Origin: Maricaulis sp965242785
Lineage (GTDB): Bacteria; Pseudomonadota; Alphaproteobacteria; Caulobacterales; Maricaulaceae
Length of the DNA: 64,000 nucleotides
Assembly: GCA_965242785.1 (NCBI GenBank)
Contig: CBDETA010000002.1
Coordinates: forward strand, 1 to 64,000
Direction: 5' to 3'
Part shown: piece after piece, positions 50,198 through 60,225 of the stretch
Numbering within the stretch: position 1 is the first letter of the stretch
Layout of the letters: every line of letters begins with the position of its first letter
The notes under the pieces: model-generated
Told to the model about the DNA's origin: nothing
Seen by the model: the letters and a program-made list of their open reading frames with translations, nothing else
The model's database searches: none
Program-made: the position numbers and the translations under genes

Positions 50198-51286
50198 ATG
50201 GCCGAAACCCAGCCGCTGGATCTGACCGAAACCGTTGCGACGCCAAAGACACGCGCCGTGCTGGCACGGCGCCTGGCGGATATTGTCGGCCTGCCGTCCA
50301 GCCGCATCACCCCGCGTGAACGCTGGATCGTTGGAGATCTGCTCTTCGACGTCATCCGAGCCAGTGATATCGAGCTGCGCCGTCGCTGCGCCCTGCGCCT
50401 GGCAGGGCTAAGCGATGCGCCCCACCGGCTCCTGCGCACCTTGGCGTGTGACGATTACTCGGTGGCTGAACCGATCCTGGAAACCTGCACGGCGCTCACC
50501 GATTTCGACATGCTGGAAGTCGTCAGCGCCGGCACGCTGCAGCACCGCCTGGCCGTCGCCAAGCGGGAAAACCTGTCCGAGACGGTGTCTGCGGCGCTCG
50601 CCGCCTATGGCGAGCCACCGGTCGTCCAGCGGCTGCTGCGCAACAAGACCGCCACGCTGGCGACGCCGACCCTGGACCACCTGGTCGGCGCAGCGGTGGA
50701 GGAGAACAGCTATGCCCAGCTGCTGATCCGCCGGGACGAGCTGCGCCCGACCCAGGCCTTCCGCCTGTTCTGGAGCTGCGAGCACATCGACCGGTTCCAG
50801 ATTCTCGAACGCTTTGCGGTCGACCGCACCATTCTGCTGGAAGCCTCCGAGGATATTTTCCCGATGGCGGCAAAGGAGGCCTGGTCCGATCCTATGGTGT
50901 CGCGCGTGTTGCGCTATATCGATCGGCGGCAACGCAATCGCGAGGCGGCGCATGCCAGCCCCTACGGCTCGCTGGAAGGTGTCTGCGAAACCATGGCGGT
51001 GGAGGGGCCCCGTCCCGAAATCGTTTCTGAGCTGGCAACGCTGGCGGCGGTGGACCGTCGCCTTGTGGTGCAGATGGTCGACGACATGGCAGGCGAACCG
51101 CTGGCCGTGCTGTGCAAGGCGACCGGTCTGAAATGGCCGTCCTACCAGAATATCTGGCGCGGGCTGGGGCGGTCCGAGACCAGCGACCCCTATGTCCAGG
51201 CCCGCAAGGTCTATGACAGCCTGTCCGTGGAAAAGGCGCAGACCGTCCTGCGATACTGGAACCTGTCGATGGACAGCAAGTCCTGA
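50198..51286 (+). CDS. DUF2336 domain protein
   Basis: A 362-aa all-helical protein. The family pattern includes ERWIVGDLLFDVIRASDIELRRRCALRLAGLSDAPHRLLRTLACDDYSVAEPILE, repeated two-helix units and the C-terminal FL..L..A..R....KVYDSLS. DUF2336 proteins are alphaproteobacterial, HEAT-like and of unknown function; some are encoded near cell-cycle or motility genes. It appears monocistronic. Confidence 0.8.
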   Translation: MAETQPLDLTETVATPKTRAVLARRLADIVGLPSSRITPRERWIVGDLLFDVIRASDIELRRRCALRLAGLSDAPHRLLRTLACDDYSVAEPILETCTALTDFDMLEVVSAGTLQHRLAVAKRENLSETVSAALAAYGEPPVVQRLLRNKTATLATPTLDHLVGAAVEENSYAQLLIRRDELRPTQAFRLFWSCEHIDRFQILERFAVDRTILLEASEDIFPMAAKEAWSDPMVSRVLRYIDRRQRNREAAHASPYGSLEGVCETMAVEGPRPEIVSELATLAAVDRRLVVQMVDDMAGEPLAVLCKATGLKWPSYQNIWRGLGRSETSDPYVQARKVYDSLSVEKAQTVLRYWNLSMDSKS

Positions 51287-51404
51287 TCGCCATAGTGCGG
51301 CTCTATCGCAGCGATCAAAACGATTTAATTGAAAATTATTCGCAAGTAGATTTGGCTGAGGGTGTCCGGATGATCGGGTCCGGGCGCTGAACAGGAACCC
51401 TGTC

Positions 51405-51677
51405 ATGTCCCGGATTGCCCGGTTCTGCTTGGCCGCGCTTTGCCGCGGCGAAACACCCCGCCAGGCCATCAAGACCGCCAGCTATGCCGCCATGCATCTG
51501 GGTGTCGCGATGCTGGTGGCCTTTGCCCTGACGCGCAGCTGGCAGGCGGCGCTGGCGATCGGCCTGATCGAGCCTTTCGTCCAGACTTTCGCCTATGCCC
51601 TGCACGAGCGGGCCTGGGCGCGCCTCCCCCTGTCAGGGCCTGATCGCAAAGCCCCCACACCGAATGGGTGCATCTGA
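51405..51677 (+). CDS. DUF2061 small membrane protein
   Basis: A 90-aa protein with two hydrophobic segments. The DUF2061 core is AIKTASYAAMHLGVAMLVAFALTRSWQAALAIGLIEPFVQTFAYALHERAW. Function is unknown. It is preceded by an AT-rich palindrome (TAATT-GAA-AATTA, 51326-51338) in otherwise GC-rich DNA, a possible operator. The antiporter cluster starts 78 bases downstream on the same strand. Confidence 0.82.
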   Translation: MSRIARFCLAALCRGETPRQAIKTASYAAMHLGVAMLVAFALTRSWQAALAIGLIEPFVQTFAYALHERAWARLPLSGPDRKAPTPNGCI

Positions 51678-51754
51678 CCGTCCGGTTCATCTGGCCAAGG
51701 CTCGCCTCTGCCGCTAAATACCGTGCTTCAAGCGTTATCGCGCGGGGAGTTTCC

Positions 51755-52258
51755 ATGTTCTACGGCGTCAGCCTCACCGCCATTCTGGTGGCGCTCTGGC
51801 TCACCCTGTCAGGGCCGTTCACCTTGTCTGGTGACTATCCGATCGTCATGGGTCTGGGGGTGATCTCCATCATCCTGGCCGTGGCCTTGGCCTATCGAAT
51901 GCGAATCATGGACCGCGAGACGGTTCCGGTGGCCGAGAGCCTGCCGCTGTTCGCCTACTGGTCCTGGCTGGGTGGCGAGATCTTCAAGTCGAACATCGCC
52001 GTCACCAAGCTGATCATGAAGCCCGACCTGGATGTCGAGCCGCGCCTGGTGCGCGTGCCCGCCGACCAGCAGTCCGACCTGGGACGCTGTGTCTTTGCCA
52101 ATTCGATCACGCTGACGCCGGGCACGGTGACAGTGGATGTCGAGGAGGACGGCTTCCTCGTCCACGCCCTGGATACCTCCTTCACCGACCCCGCCGGGTT
52201 CGCGGAGATGGGGGCACGGTCCGACCGCGCGTCTGACGGCAAGCCGGAGGTCAAATAA
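51755..52258 (+). CDS. mrpE: Mrp/Mbh-type antiporter subunit E
   Basis: A 167-aa protein with two N-terminal helices (LTAILVALWLTLSG, IVMGLGVISIILAVALAYRM), then a cytoplasmic MrpE domain: YWSWLGGEIFKSNIAVTKLIMKPDLDVEPRLV and FANSITLTPGTVTVDVEEDGFLVHALD. First gene of the nine-gene cluster. ATG 51755 follows GGGGAG by five bases. Its stop overlaps the start of mrpF (TAATG). Confidence 0.9.
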   Translation: MFYGVSLTAILVALWLTLSGPFTLSGDYPIVMGLGVISIILAVALAYRMRIMDRETVPVAESLPLFAYWSWLGGEIFKSNIAVTKLIMKPDLDVEPRLVRVPADQQSDLGRCVFANSITLTPGTVTVDVEEDGFLVHALDTSFTDPAGFAEMGARSDRASDGKPEVK

Positions 52259-52575
52259 TGGATCTGGTGACCTTTCTCGTCGCCCTGGGACTGACCGTGG
52301 CCATGGCGATCATGCTGGCGCGACTGTTCGCCGGCCCGACGCTCTATGACCGTGTCCTGGCGGCCAATTCCTTCGGGACCAAGACGGTGCTCTTCCTGCT
52401 GGTGTTTGCCGCCATCGTCGACCGGCAGGACGCCATCGACATTGCGCTGCTCTACGCGCTGATCAATTTCGTGGCGACCATCGCCATCCTGAAATTCTTC
52501 CGCTACCGCTCGCTGGAAATCTCCCTGGCCCAGATGTCCCTGCGCAAGGCGCTCGACGGGGAGTACGAGAAATGA
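52258..52575 (+). CDS. mrpF: Mrp/Mbh-type antiporter subunit F
   Basis: A 105-aa protein with three helices. FLVALGLTVAMAIMLARLFAGPTLYDRVLAANSFGTKTVLFLLVFA is the MrpF core with the conserved Asp in YDRVLA. ATGA overlap with mrpG at its end. Small subunit needed for assembly of the membrane arm. Confidence 0.92.
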   Translation: MDLVTFLVALGLTVAMAIMLARLFAGPTLYDRVLAANSFGTKTVLFLLVFAAIVDRQDAIDIALLYALINFVATIAILKFFRYRSLEISLAQMSLRKALDGEYEK

Positions 52576-52943
52576 GCTGGGGCGAGATCCTTCAACACGC
52601 GCTTGACGCCGCGTCCATCGCCGCCATGACGGTGGGCCTGATCTTCGTGCTGGGCGGCGCCATTGGCGTCATGCGCCTGCCGGACTTCTACACCCGCATG
52701 CATGCAGCCGGCGTGACCGACACGCTGGGCGCCGAGCTGATCGTGCTGGGCCTGATGCTGCAGGCCGGCGACTGGCAGACCCTGGCCAAGCTGGCCCTGG
52801 TCGGCCTGCTCTTGTTTCTGACCAGCCCGACCGCCACCCATGCCGTGGCCAATGCCGCCCACCGGGCCGGACACAAACCCGCGCTGTCGCGCTTCAAGCC
52901 GGCGCATCCCAAGGATGCCGCCAAGCCGGCCGGGAAGGGGTGA
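52572..52943 (+). CDS. mrpG: Mrp/Mbh-type antiporter subunit G
   Basis: A 123-aa protein: MTVGLIFVLGGAIGVMRLPDFYTRMHAAGVTDTLGAELIVLGLML is the MrpG signature, including RLPDFYTRMHAAG. The C-terminal part (NAAHRAGHKPALSRFKPAHPKD) is longer and more basic than usual. It follows mrpF with an ATGA overlap. Confidence 0.92.
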   Translation: MSWGEILQHALDAASIAAMTVGLIFVLGGAIGVMRLPDFYTRMHAAGVTDTLGAELIVLGLMLQAGDWQTLAKLALVGLLLFLTSPTATHAVANAAHRAGHKPALSRFKPAHPKDAAKPAGKG

Positions 52944-52948
52944 TCCTG

Positions 52949-53518
52949 ATGCAAGCCGATCTGACCCAGTTTCTCGACTACGCCCTGATCGCCATGCTGC
53001 TGGCGGTGGGCTTTGCCATCGTCCGCCTGCGCAACCTGTTCGCGGTGGTCATGCTGACCGGCGTCTACTCGCTGCTGTCGGCGGCCTGGTTTGTCTCGCT
53101 CGATGCGGTCGACGTGGCCTTCACCGAAGCCGCGGTCGGCGCCGGCATCTCCACCGTGCTGATGCTGGGCGCCATGCTGCTGACCGCGCGCGAGAGCGAG
53201 CCGGCCGGCAAGCGGCGTCACTGGATGGCACTGGTGGTGGTCGCCGTCGCCGGGGCGGCCCTGTTCTTCGCCATTCCGGACATGCCGGTCTATGGCGCGG
53301 CAGACTCGCCGGCCAACAGCTATGTCGGCATGGACTACATGTCGCGCACGCCGAACGAGATCTCCGTCCCGAACGTCGTCACCGCCGTTCTGGCCTCCTA
53401 CCGGGGCTATGACACGATGGGCGAGACCGTGGTGATCTTCTCGGCGGCCCTGGGCGTCATGCTGTTGCTGGGCTTCGGCACCGGCCGCCGCCGTGAGGAC
53501 GAGGAGGACGAGGCATGA
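52949..53518 (+). CDS. Fused DUF4040 (MbhD-like) and MbhE-like subunit
   Basis: A 189-aa protein. Its first part is a DUF4040 domain (DYALIAMLLAVGFAIVRLRNLFAVVMLTGVYSLLSAAWF, DVAFTEAAVGAGISTVLMLGAML). A second part carries another helix (ALVVVAVAGAALFFAI) and PNVVTAVLASYRGYDTMGETVVIFSAALGVMLLL, which resembles the MbhE region or the C-terminal part of long MrpA. In Mrp these domains are the tail of MrpA; here they are a separate gene, as in Mbh. ATG 52949 fits GGAAGGGG better than the GTG at 52940. Confidence 0.85.
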   Translation: MQADLTQFLDYALIAMLLAVGFAIVRLRNLFAVVMLTGVYSLLSAAWFVSLDAVDVAFTEAAVGAGISTVLMLGAMLLTARESEPAGKRRHWMALVVVAVAGAALFFAIPDMPVYGAADSPANSYVGMDYMSRTPNEISVPNVVTAVLASYRGYDTMGETVVIFSAALGVMLLLGFGTGRRREDEEDEA

Positions 53519-53973
53519 GCCCGCACCTGATCCTGCGCGTTGTTTCCAAACTGCTGATCCCGCTCATCGTGGTCTTCGGCTTCTACGTCCAGTTCCACGG
53601 CGATTTCGGTCCGGGCGGCGGCTTCCAGGCTGGCGTCATCATCGCGGTGGCCGTCATCCTCTACGCCCTGATCTTCGGCATGGATGCCGCCCGCCAGGCG
53701 ATCCCGCCGGTCGCGGCCCGCTATGGCGCGGCGCTGGGTGTGCTGCTCTATATCGGCGTCGGCATCGCGACCCTGTTCATGAACGGGGCCGGTGAGCCGC
53801 TGAATTTCCTGGACTATGACGCCCTTCACCCCGACCAGGGCCACCATACCGGCCAGCACTACGGCATCCTGCTGGTGGAGCTGGGTGTGCTGATCACGGT
53901 CGCCTCGGTGATGCTGGCGATTTTCTATGCCTTTGCCGGCCGTGTGCCGGACATCAAGGACGAGGATTGGTGA
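53515..53973 (+). CDS. mrpB: Mrp/Mbh-type antiporter subunit B
   Basis: A 152-aa protein with four helices: VSKLLIPLIVVFGFYVQFHGDFGPGGGFQAGVIIAVAVILYAL is the classic MnhB core (GPGGGFQAG). A YGILLVELGVLITVASVMLAIFYAFAGR end follows. It overlaps the upstream DUF4040 gene by ATGA and the next gene by a few bases. Confidence 0.93.
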   Translation: MSPHLILRVVSKLLIPLIVVFGFYVQFHGDFGPGGGFQAGVIIAVAVILYALIFGMDAARQAIPPVAARYGAALGVLLYIGVGIATLFMNGAGEPLNFLDYDALHPDQGHHTGQHYGILLVELGVLITVASVMLAIFYAFAGRVPDIKDEDW

Positions 53974-53975
53974 TC

Positions 53976-54662
53976 ATGGTGGAAATGCTGCTCGAGCGCT
54001 TCAACTACATCCCGATCATCATCCTGATGATGACGGGCCTGTATGTCGTGATCGCGACCGGAAACCTGGTGAAACGCCTGGTCGGCCTGTCGCTGTTCCA
54101 GACCTCCGTCTTCCTGCTCTACATCACCGTGGGCAAGGTGTTCGGTGGCCAGCCGCCCATCGTGGCCGGCGGCCATCATGGCGAAGAGGGTGATCATGGT
54201 GCGGCGGCCGGATACGGCGCCGAGGCCGCTGCGGCCCATGGCGCCGACACGGCAGAACACGCCCCCGATGATCATGGCGCTGAGGGCCATGCCGTCGATG
54301 GCGACGGCACCGACGACCACGCTGCGGCTGATCATGCCGACACGGCCGCGGGTGACGCCTACACCGCCGACGTCTACCCGGCGGACGCTGCCGGTCATGG
54401 CAGCGAGGCTGCGGCCGGTCATGGCGCCGATCACGCGGCTCCGGCGGCCGATCACGCCGCTGATGCCGCCCATCATGCGGCCGAGATCCTCTACTCGAAC
54501 CCGCTGCCGCACGTGCTGATCCTGACGGCGATCGTGGTCGGCGTGGCGACCCTGGCCGTTGGCCTGGCGCTGGTCGTCCGCATCCGCGAAGCCTATGGCA
54601 CGATCGAGGATGATGACCTCAATGCGGCCGATTATTCCCTTGAGACCGGGAGCGCCGAATAA
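53976..54662 (+). CDS. mrpC: Mrp/Mbh-type antiporter subunit C with long His/Asp-rich insertion
   Basis: A 228-aa NuoK-like subunit, about twice the family length of 110-130. The two first helices (residues 10-58, ATGNLVKRLVGLSLFQTSVFLLYI) and the last (SNPLPHVLILTAIVVGVATLAVGLALVV, 174-202) are normal. Between them, at about residues 65-170, is an insertion made almost only of Ala, His, Asp, Glu and Gly, with about 15 His and more than 20 acidic residues. Such a loop could bind divalent metal or buffer protons at one face of the membrane. ATG 53976 is preferred; 53970 (GTG) and 53985 are possible. Confidence 0.85.
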   Translation: MVEMLLERFNYIPIIILMMTGLYVVIATGNLVKRLVGLSLFQTSVFLLYITVGKVFGGQPPIVAGGHHGEEGDHGAAAGYGAEAAAAHGADTAEHAPDDHGAEGHAVDGDGTDDHAAADHADTAAGDAYTADVYPADAAGHGSEAAAGHGADHAAPAADHAADAAHHAAEILYSNPLPHVLILTAIVVGVATLAVGLALVVRIREAYGTIEDDDLNAADYSLETGSAE

Positions 54663-56186
54663 ATGGACATGCTGGCCTCACTCCTGCCGGCGGGCCTGGC
54701 GTATCACGCCCCCGTCCTGATCGTCGTCGTGCCGCTGATCGCGGCCGCTGTCGCCGCCTTCATGCCCAAGGGCCTGTGGGCCTGGGCGATCACCCTGATC
54801 ACCGCCATCATCGTGGCCGTCTTCGCCGTCAATCTCCTGGGCCAGGCCTGGGACAATGACCCGATCTCCTACGCGGTCGGCGGCTGGCTGCCGCCGCACG
54901 GGATCGAAGTGCGCATCGACATGCTCAACGTGCCGCTGCTGCTGCTTTTGGGCGTGGTCGGCTTCCTGTGCGTGATCTTTGCCCTGCCGAGCGTCGCCGA
55001 CGAGATCGCCAAGAAACAGCAGGCGCTGTTCTACTCGGCCTTCCTGGTGTGTTTCGCCGGCCTCATCGGCGTGACCATCACCGGCGATGCCTTCAACGTC
55101 TTCGTGTTCCTGGAGATCTCCTCGATCGCCACCTACACGATCATCGCCATGGGTGCCGGCAAGGACCGCCGCGCCCTGACGGCCAGCTACAACTACCTCA
55201 TCCTCGGTACGATCGGCGCCACCTTCTTCGTCATCGGCGTCGGCTTCCTCTACATGGCCACCGGCACGCTCAACATGGCGGACATGGCGGCCATCCTGCA
55301 GGAGAACGGGCACAACCGGGTCACTCAGGCGGCCTTCGCCTTCATCGTGGTCGGCCTCGGACTGAAGGCGGCGATGTTCCCGCTGCATGTCTGGCTGCCG
55401 AACGCCTACGCCTTTGCACCGAACTTCGTCACGGCTTTCCTGGCCTCTACGGCGACGAAGGTGGCTTTTTACGCACTGGTTCGCTTCGTCTTCTCGGTTT
55501 TTCACCCCGAGGTCGCGTTTGTTTCGATGTCCTTCACCTGGCTTTTCGCTGTGGTGGGCGTCATCGCCATGATGGTCGGGTCGATGCAGGCCGTGTTCCA
55601 GACCGACGCGCGTCGCCTGCTGGCCTACTCCTCGGTTGCCCAGGTGGGCTACATGATGCTGGGTCTGGGCATGGGCACCGCGGCCGGTCTCTCGGCGGGG
55701 CTTTTGCACCTGATGAATCATGCCCTTATGAAGGGCGCGCTGTTCATGGCCCTGGGCGCTTTCGCGCTCAATTTCGGGGTCCGCCGGATCAAGGATCTTG
55801 CCGGCATGGGCAAGATCATGCCGGCCTCCTCGATGGCCTTCACCGTCGCCGGCCTGTCCCTGATCGGGGTCCCGCTGACCATCGGTTTCACCTCGAAGTG
55901 GTATCTGGTCACCGCCGCCCTCGAACGCGGCTGGTGGTGGGCTGTCGCCGCCCTGATGATCTCCTCCCTCTTGGCCCTGGCCTATGTCGCCCGCCTGCTG
56001 GCGGCGATCTGGATGGAGAACCCGCCCAGCCATGACGGCATGGCGGCCCAGCGCCGCCTGGCGCCCTGGATGGTGCTGGTGCCCATGGGGCTTCTGGCTG
56101 CGGCGAATGTCTATTTCTTCTTCCACGCCGACCCCTTGGTCGGTCTGGCCCGCGCGGCCGCCGATGCCGTGATGGGAGGACACTAA
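54663..56186 (+). CDS. mrpD: Antiporter-like subunit D (MrpD/MbhH type), first
   Basis: A 507-aa protein with about 14 helices of the NuoL/M/N family. The key TM5 glutamate is Glu151 (FVFLEISSIATYT) and the TM7 lysine is Lys235 (GLGLKAAMFPLHVWLPNAYAFAP). The broken-helix region and second-half Lys/His (RRLLAYSSVAQVGYMMLG, LHLMNHALMKGALF) are conserved. This is the canonical MrpD position after MrpC. The next D-like gene starts three bases later. Confidence 0.92.
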   Translation: MDMLASLLPAGLAYHAPVLIVVVPLIAAAVAAFMPKGLWAWAITLITAIIVAVFAVNLLGQAWDNDPISYAVGGWLPPHGIEVRIDMLNVPLLLLLGVVGFLCVIFALPSVADEIAKKQQALFYSAFLVCFAGLIGVTITGDAFNVFVFLEISSIATYTIIAMGAGKDRRALTASYNYLILGTIGATFFVIGVGFLYMATGTLNMADMAAILQENGHNRVTQAAFAFIVVGLGLKAAMFPLHVWLPNAYAFAPNFVTAFLASTATKVAFYALVRFVFSVFHPEVAFVSMSFTWLFAVVGVIAMMVGSMQAVFQTDARRLLAYSSVAQVGYMMLGLGMGTAAGLSAGLLHLMNHALMKGALFMALGAFALNFGVRRIKDLAGMGKIMPASSMAFTVAGLSLIGVPLTIGFTSKWYLVTAALERGWWWAVAALMISSLLALAYVARLLAAIWMENPPSHDGMAAQRRLAPWMVLVPMGLLAAANVYFFFHADPLVGLARAAADAVMGGH

Positions 56187-56189
56187 GCG

Positions 56190-57667
<1,478 letters not shown>

Positions 57668-57671
<4 letters not shown>

Positions 57672-57970
57672 GCGATCAATCCGGCAAACATGATGAACTG
57701 GTCCATCCGGCAGCCCGGCCCTTCCTGTGGCTGGATGCCAAATGGCTGAAATCCTCGATGATCTGGGTGCTGCTGGTGCTCACCATCGCCCTGGCGGCGG
57801 TGGACGTGTTCCACCACCGGCATGAATACGTGCACCTGGCTGAGACCACCGGCTTCTACGCGCTCTGGGGCTTTGGCTCCTTCGTCGTCGCGGTGATGAT
57901 CGGCTGGTTCGTGATCCGCGGCCTGCTCGGTCGTGCCGAAAACTACTGGGACGGGGAGGATGAGCAATGA
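57668..57970 (+). CDS. Small two-helix membrane protein of the antiporter cluster
   Basis: A 100-aa protein with a polar N-terminus, helix 1 (SSMIWVLLVLTIALAAVDVF), a His-rich loop (HHRHEYVHLAETTG) and helix 2 (ALWGFGSFVVAVMIGWFVIRGLL). The tail is acidic (YWDGEDEQ). I do not recognise a family. It begins with GTGA overlap to the D-like gene and ends with ATGA overlap to the next, so it is a true member of the operon, probably an accessory subunit. Confidence 0.75.
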
Positions 57971-59718
57971 TCGAAGCGCTCTACGACGTTTCCCCGGCCT
58001 GGCCGGTGATCATCGGCGGCCTCATCGCGGCCGCCGTGCCGAACCATTATGTGCGCAAGGGCCTGGCCATCCTGGCCCCGCTGCTGGCGGGCTTCTTGTG
58101 GTTCAACGTGCCCAGCGGTGTCCACACCGGCGGCATTATCGAGATTGCCGGTTTCACGCTGGAAACCTTCCGCTATGACGGCCTGTCCCGCATCTGGGGC
58201 CTGATCTTCATCATCGCCGGCTTCATCAATGCGATCTACGGCCTGCACGAGAAGGACCGGGTCGCCGATGCCGCCGGACTGATCTATGCCGGTGCGGGCC
58301 TGGGGGCCGTCTTCTCCGGCGATCTCCTGTCGCTCTTCTTCTTCTGGGAGCTGACGGCGATTTCCTCGGTCTTCCTGATCTGGGGCGCCCGCAATTCGGC
58401 CGCCTACAAGGCGGGCCTGCGCTATCTGGCGATCCACGTCCTGTCGGGCGTGATGCTGCTGGCCGGTGCGGTCATCCATGCCGCCGACACGGGCAGCTGG
58501 GCCTTCGATGACAGCCTCTCGATCGAGACGCTGGGCGGGATGTTGATCTTCCTGGCCTTCGGCATCAAATGCGCCTTCCCCTTCATGCACAACTGGCTGC
58601 AGGACGCCTATCCCAAGGCCACCGTGACGGGGGCCGTGGTGCTGTCGGCCTTCACCACCAAGCTGGCTGTCTACGCCCTGGCGCGTGGCTATGCCGGGAC
58701 GGAAGTGCTGATCTGGATCGGTGCGGTGATGACGGCCTTCCCGGTCTTCTTCGCCGTGGTGGAGAATGACCTGCGCAAGGTGCTGTCCTACTCGCTGAAC
58801 AACCAGCTGGGCTTCATGGTCGTGGGCGTCGGTGTCGGTACTGAACTGGCCATCAATGGCGCGGCGGCGCACGCCTTCGTGCACATCATCTACAAGGCGC
58901 TCCTGTTCATGAGCATGGGCGCTGTGCTGCACCGGGTGGGTACGGTGAAGGCGTCCGAGCTGGGCGGTCTGTTCAAGTCCATGCCGGCCACGGCGATCTT
59001 CTGTATCATCGGGGCCGCCTCGATCTCGGCCTTCCCGCTCTTCTCAGGCTTTGTCGCCAAGGCGATGACCCTGGCCGCGGTGGCGCACGAGCACCACTAC
59101 GTGGTCTGGTTCATCCTGCTCTTTGCCTCGGCCGGTGTGCTGGAGCATTCGGGCATCAAGATCCCGTATTTCGCCTTCTTCAGCCATGACCGTGGCCATC
59201 GCGTCCGCGAAGCGCCGGTGAACATGCTGATGGCGATGGGTGTGGCAGCGCTGATCTGCCTCTATCTGGGCTGGCCGGACATGTTCGGCATCCCGGGCGG
59301 TTATCGCGCACTGTACAACCTCACGCCCTTCCCGGAGGTGGCGAACGAGTATCCCATGTGGACCTTCGACCATGTCGTCGGCCAGATGCAGCTCTTGATG
59401 GCGGCCCTGTTTGCCTTCGCCTTCCTGGTCCGGATGAAATGGTATCCGGACGAGAAGCGCTCGGTGAACCTGGACACGGACTGGGTCTATCGCCGCTTCC
59501 TTGATGGGGCCGTGCGTTGGGGCCATGCCATGTTCGGGCGTCTGTGGGCGTCCATCGGCAATGTCCTGGACGCCGCACGCGGACGGATGGGCACGCGGCT
59601 GTTTGCGGCTTTCAGTCCTATGGGGGCTCTGAGCCGAGATATCCCGAGTGGATTGCTGGCCATCTGGACCAGTGCGCTCCTGGCGATTGTCTTGCTGATC
59701 GCCTATCTCGCCCCTTAA
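57967..59718 (+). CDS. Antiporter-like subunit D, third (long)
   Basis: A 583-aa NuoL/M/N-family protein. Glu128 (LFFFWELTAISSVFLIWGARN) and Lys201 (FGIKCAFPFMHNWLQDAYPKAT) are the TM5/TM7 pair, and NDLRKVLSYSLNNQLGFMVVG and AAAHAFVHIIYKALLFMSMGAVLH are in the second half. About 100 extra C-terminal residues contain one more amphipathic/transmembrane region. Last gene of the cluster; a terminator follows 24 bases after the stop. Confidence 0.9.
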   Translation: MIEALYDVSPAWPVIIGGLIAAAVPNHYVRKGLAILAPLLAGFLWFNVPSGVHTGGIIEIAGFTLETFRYDGLSRIWGLIFIIAGFINAIYGLHEKDRVADAAGLIYAGAGLGAVFSGDLLSLFFFWELTAISSVFLIWGARNSAAYKAGLRYLAIHVLSGVMLLAGAVIHAADTGSWAFDDSLSIETLGGMLIFLAFGIKCAFPFMHNWLQDAYPKATVTGAVVLSAFTTKLAVYALARGYAGTEVLIWIGAVMTAFPVFFAVVENDLRKVLSYSLNNQLGFMVVGVGVGTELAINGAAAHAFVHIIYKALLFMSMGAVLHRVGTVKASELGGLFKSMPATAIFCIIGAASISAFPLFSGFVAKAMTLAAVAHEHHYVVWFILLFASAGVLEHSGIKIPYFAFFSHDRGHRVREAPVNMLMAMGVAALICLYLGWPDMFGIPGGYRALYNLTPFPEVANEYPMWTFDHVVGQMQLLMAALFAFAFLVRMKWYPDEKRSVNLDTDWVYRRFLDGAVRWGHAMFGRLWASIGNVLDAARGRMGTRLFAAFSPMGALSRDIPSGLLAIWTSALLAIVLLIAYLAP

Positions 59719-59742
59719 GCATCAGAGATTTGGTAGCAATGA

Positions 59743-59779
59743 GAACGCGCCACACGCATAGGTGGCGCGTTCTTCTTTT
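59743..59779 (+). terminator. Rho-independent terminator after the antiporter cluster
   Basis: An 11-bp stem GAACGCGCCAC/GTGGCGCGTTC with an eight-base loop (59743-59772), then TTCTTTT. Confidence 0.9.
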
Positions 59780-59877
59780 GTGGGTATAATAGGAAAATTG
59801 TCCCCACCCGCTGAAGCGTCATTAGCATGACCGGACGCGGTGGCCATGGTGAAGGAGCCGCGGTCAAGGAGAATGTC

Positions 59878-60225
59878 ATGCCGATGCCGACCCAGACCCT
59901 GACGGAGGATATTGCCAGAGCACGCCTGGCCCAGAGTGCTGCGGCCTACATGTTCGGTGTGCCCCAGAGCGAAGTGGAAGCGCCGACCCGCCGCTCGCGC
60001 GATGCCTGTCTGGCCCGCCAGGTTGCGATGTATCTCACCCATGTCGCGTTCGAGCTTCCATTGGGCCGCGTGGCCCTGGCCTTCGGCCGAGACCGCTCGA
60101 CGGCGGCGCATGCCTGTCATCTCATCGAGGACCGCCGCGATGATGCGCGTTTCGACGCCTGCCTGGAGGCCCTGGAAGAAAGTCTGCGGACCGCACCGCG
60201 CCTGTGCGACGGAGCGGGTCGGTGA
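59878..60225 (+). CDS. Stand-alone DnaA domain IV-like DNA-binding protein
   Basis: A 115-aa protein. Residues 45-87 (ARQVAMYLTHVAFELPLGRVALAFGRDRSTAAHACHLIED) match the DnaA C-terminal helix-turn-helix, including the GRDRSTAAHA signature that contacts DnaA boxes. There is no ATPase domain. Such proteins could compete with or modulate DnaA at the origin or at promoters. ATG 59878 has AAGGAG six bases upstream. It overlaps the DUF6456 gene (GTGA), so the two act together or are at least co-expressed. Confidence 0.82.
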   Translation: MPMPTQTLTEDIARARLAQSAAAYMFGVPQSEVEAPTRRSRDACLARQVAMYLTHVAFELPLGRVALAFGRDRSTAAHACHLIEDRRDDARFDACLEALEESLRTAPRLCDGAGR

